DNA from: Agarivorans sp050870875
GTDB lineage: Bacteria; Pseudomonadota; Gammaproteobacteria; Enterobacterales; Celerinatantimonadaceae
Length of the DNA stretch: 64,000 nt
NCBI RefSeq assembly: GCF_050870875.2
Contig: NZ_CP194041.2
Span: 4,464,001-4,528,000 of the forward strand
Direction of reading: 5' to 3'
Shown: positions 62,670 to 64,000 of the stretch, one piece after another
How the letters are laid out: the number at the start of each line of letters is the position of its first letter
Position numbering within the stretch: position 1 is the stretch's first letter
Notes under the pieces: generated by a model
What the model was told of the DNA's origin: nothing
Databases searched by the model: none
Seen by the model: the letters and a program-made list of their open reading frames with translations, nothing else
Made by a program: the position numbers and the translations under genes

Positions 62670-63056
62670 ATGTTTTTGGATTTTTTCGCTTTAGGTTTAC
62701 TGCTTTTTGTCGCGCTTACCCTGTTTTACGGAATTATAGCCATTCATGATATTCCCTATGAAATATCAAAACATCGCAATCACCCCCACCAAGATGCGAT
62801 CCATGTTGCCGGTTGGGTGAGCCTATTCACGTTGCATGTATTGTGGCCATTTTTATGGATTTGGGCCACGCTGTATCGCGAAGACCGAGGTTGGGGCTTT
62901 CAACAAATCGAGCAACGCCAACAAGACTTAGAAAATCAAGAACAGCAACTCGCCTCACGAGAACAGGTGATGGAAGCCGAAATCAGTAAACTCAAACGCC
63001 AAGTCGCCATCATCAGTAAGCATGTGCAACAACTAGAACAAGGAGAGAGTCAATAA
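62670..63056 (+). CDS. yiaW: DUF3302 inner-membrane protein (YiaW-like)
   Basis: A 128-residue membrane protein with two hydrophobic segments (about 1-24 and 47-70) and a C-terminal coiled coil (about 80-128) rich in Gln and Glu. The IHDIPYEISKHRNHPHQDAIH stretch is typical of DUF3302. The start at 62670 (AGGGGGG ahead) is preferred over a TTG ten codons upstream. It is followed with a one-base overlap by an HlyD-type protein gene, the same pairing as E. coli yiaW-yiaV. Confidence 0.88.
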   Translation: MFLDFFALGLLLFVALTLFYGIIAIHDIPYEISKHRNHPHQDAIHVAGWVSLFTLHVLWPFLWIWATLYREDRGWGFQQIEQRQQDLENQEQQLASREQVMEAEISKLKRQVAIISKHVQQLEQGESQ

Positions 63057-64000
63057 TGGATTTATTGCTTATTCTCACCTATGCGGGCCTGTGTATCGCT
63101 ATTTTTAAGATCTTTCGTATTCCGCTCACCAAGTGGACGGTGCCAACCGCAGTATTAGGTGGCATCTTCATCGTTGGGGTATTGATAGTATTGATGAACT
63201 ATAACCATCCCTACACTGCCAACGCCCGACAAATATATACCTCGGTCCCTATCATGCCTCTAGTTCGCGGTAAGGTGATTGAGGTTCCAGTGGAAGTTAA
63301 TCAGCCGATACAAGCCGGTGAAATCTTATTTAAACTGGACCCAACACCATTTCAAGCCATCGTTGAACAACGTCAGGCCGAATTGGCCAGTGCCCAACAA
63401 TTAGTGCCCCAACTCATGGCACAATGGGCCAGCGCCAAAGCAAATACCACCGCGGCTATCGCCGAGCGAGATCGCAACTTAAAGTCTTATCAACGTTATG
63501 CCGAAGGACGAAAGAAAGGCGGAGCAAATAGCCCCTTCACCGAATTAGAAGTCGAAAACCGCCAACAAGCCTACCTTGCTGCTGAAGCTAAACTACAAGC
63601 GGCACAAGCCAACGAAACCATTGCAAAACTCGCCTATGATTCGCAAATCAACGGCGTGAATACTAACGTGGCACGCATTCAGGGGCAGCTCGATAGTGCT
63701 TTGTTCGATCTAGAGCAGACCGTGGTCCACGCACCGAGTGATGGCTTTGTTACCCAGGTCGCATTGCGCAAAGGCATGGTGGCCGTACCAATGCCGCTGC
63801 GCCCTGTCATGACTTTTATACCCAAGGAACAATCAATGTTTGTCGGCGCCTTTTGGGAAAACTCTATCAAGCGCCTGAAAGCGGGTGATCAAGCTGAATT
63901 TATTGTTACCGCGCTGCCTGGCGTAGTATTTAAAGGCACCGTAAGACAAGTGATGCCAAGCATTGCCGAAGGTGAATTTCAAGCCAACGGAAACTTAAGT
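63056..64000 (+). CDS. yiaV: HlyD/EmrA-family membrane-fusion protein (YiaV-like), 3' end outside window
   Basis: Starts at the ATG overlapping the yiaW stop and stays open to the right edge (315 codons visible). It has a membrane segment at about 31-50 (GGIFIVGVLIVLM). A biotinyl-lipoyl half-motif follows (VRGKVIEVPVEVNQPIQAGEILFKLDP, about 75-101), then an alpha-helical hairpin (about 105-215) and the second half (LEQTVVHAPSDGFVTQVALRKGMVA). Such proteins bridge inner-membrane pumps to outer-membrane channels. No pump gene is visible here, as with E. coli yiaV. Confidence 0.92.
   Translation, partial: MDLLLILTYAGLCIAIFKIFRIPLTKWTVPTAVLGGIFIVGVLIVLMNYNHPYTANARQIYTSVPIMPLVRGKVIEVPVEVNQPIQAGEILFKLDPTPFQAIVEQRQAELASAQQLVPQLMAQWASAKANTTAAIAERDRNLKSYQRYAEGRKKGGANSPFTELEVENRQQAYLAAEAKLQAAQANETIAKLAYDSQINGVNTNVARIQGQLDSALFDLEQTVVHAPSDGFVTQVALRKGMVAVPMPLRPVMTFIPKEQSMFVGAFWENSIKRLKAGDQAEFIVTALPGVVFKGTVRQVMPSIAEGEFQANGNLS

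Noticed and set aside
1..64000. tRNA, rRNA, CRISPR, prophage or intact insertion-sequence elements
   Set aside because: I looked for T-loop signatures, regularly spaced direct repeats, integrase or transposase motifs and phage genes and found none. A dedicated scan could still reveal a missed short element.

Overview
The window looks like a chromosomal segment of a marine gammaproteobacterium of the Vibrionales/Alteromonadales type (Agarivorans-like is my best guess; the species is not settled by the sequence). The evidence is gene order more than any single gene: ubiC-ubiA next to plsB, prlC close to gor, nudE-cysQ next to a gspC-N type II secretion operon next to hslR-hslO-pckA (the Vibrio eps neighbourhood), pyrBI, and a Vibrio-vps-like exopolysaccharide cluster. 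Coding density is high except around 18.0-20.6 kb and 56.2-56.9 kb. I see no rRNA, tRNA, CRISPR array, intact insertion sequence or prophage.

Layout. 1-5.6 kb: plsB (5' end outside the window), ubiA/ubiC (first steps of ubiquinone synthesis), a periplasmic FliL-like protein, and glpG-glpE. 5.8-10.7 kb: the livKHMGF branched-chain amino acid ABC transporter, with a hairpin after livK. 11.2-18.0 kb: an MscS-type channel, oligopeptidase A (prlC), an orphan PAS-containing histidine kinase, and glutathione reductase (gor). 18.0-20.6 kb: an atypical, Firmicutes-type tryptophanyl-tRNA synthetase preceded by a 17-residue leader peptide with two adjacent Trp codons and mutually exclusive hairpins. It sits among clustered copies of an 8-base word, TCTGGAAA, and next to about 550 bp without genes. 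This is the most interesting part of the window.

20.6-26.8 kb: M14 carboxypeptidase, a membrane protein of unknown function, the circularly permuted GTPase YlqF, cytochrome c5, cysQ, nudE and yrfG. 26.8-38.1 kb: a complete type II secretion operon, gspCDEFGHIJKLMN, tightly coupled and transcribed leftward. 38.3-41.4 kb: hslR, hslO, pckA.

41.6-56.2 kb: a leftward Wzx/Wzy-type exopolysaccharide operon. It starts with a PEP-CTERM protein and a WcaJ-type initiating transferase. The export machinery follows: an outer-membrane beta-barrel, a short Wza-like protein and a Wzc-type tyrosine kinase. Then come a pyruvyltransferase, a polymerase, a flippase, a GT4 glycosyltransferase, VpsP-like and VanZ-like proteins, a PHP-type tyrosine phosphatase and an O-antigen-ligase-like protein. 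A small Pro/Gly-rich exported protein gene lies just downstream. No exosortase is present to process the PEP-CTERM protein.

56.9-64 kb: an orphan putrescine-binding protein (potF), a small DksA-like protein, pyrB-pyrI, a DUF2860 outer-membrane-type protein, a cytosolic sialidase-like propeller, and the yiaW-yiaV pair (yiaV runs off the right edge).
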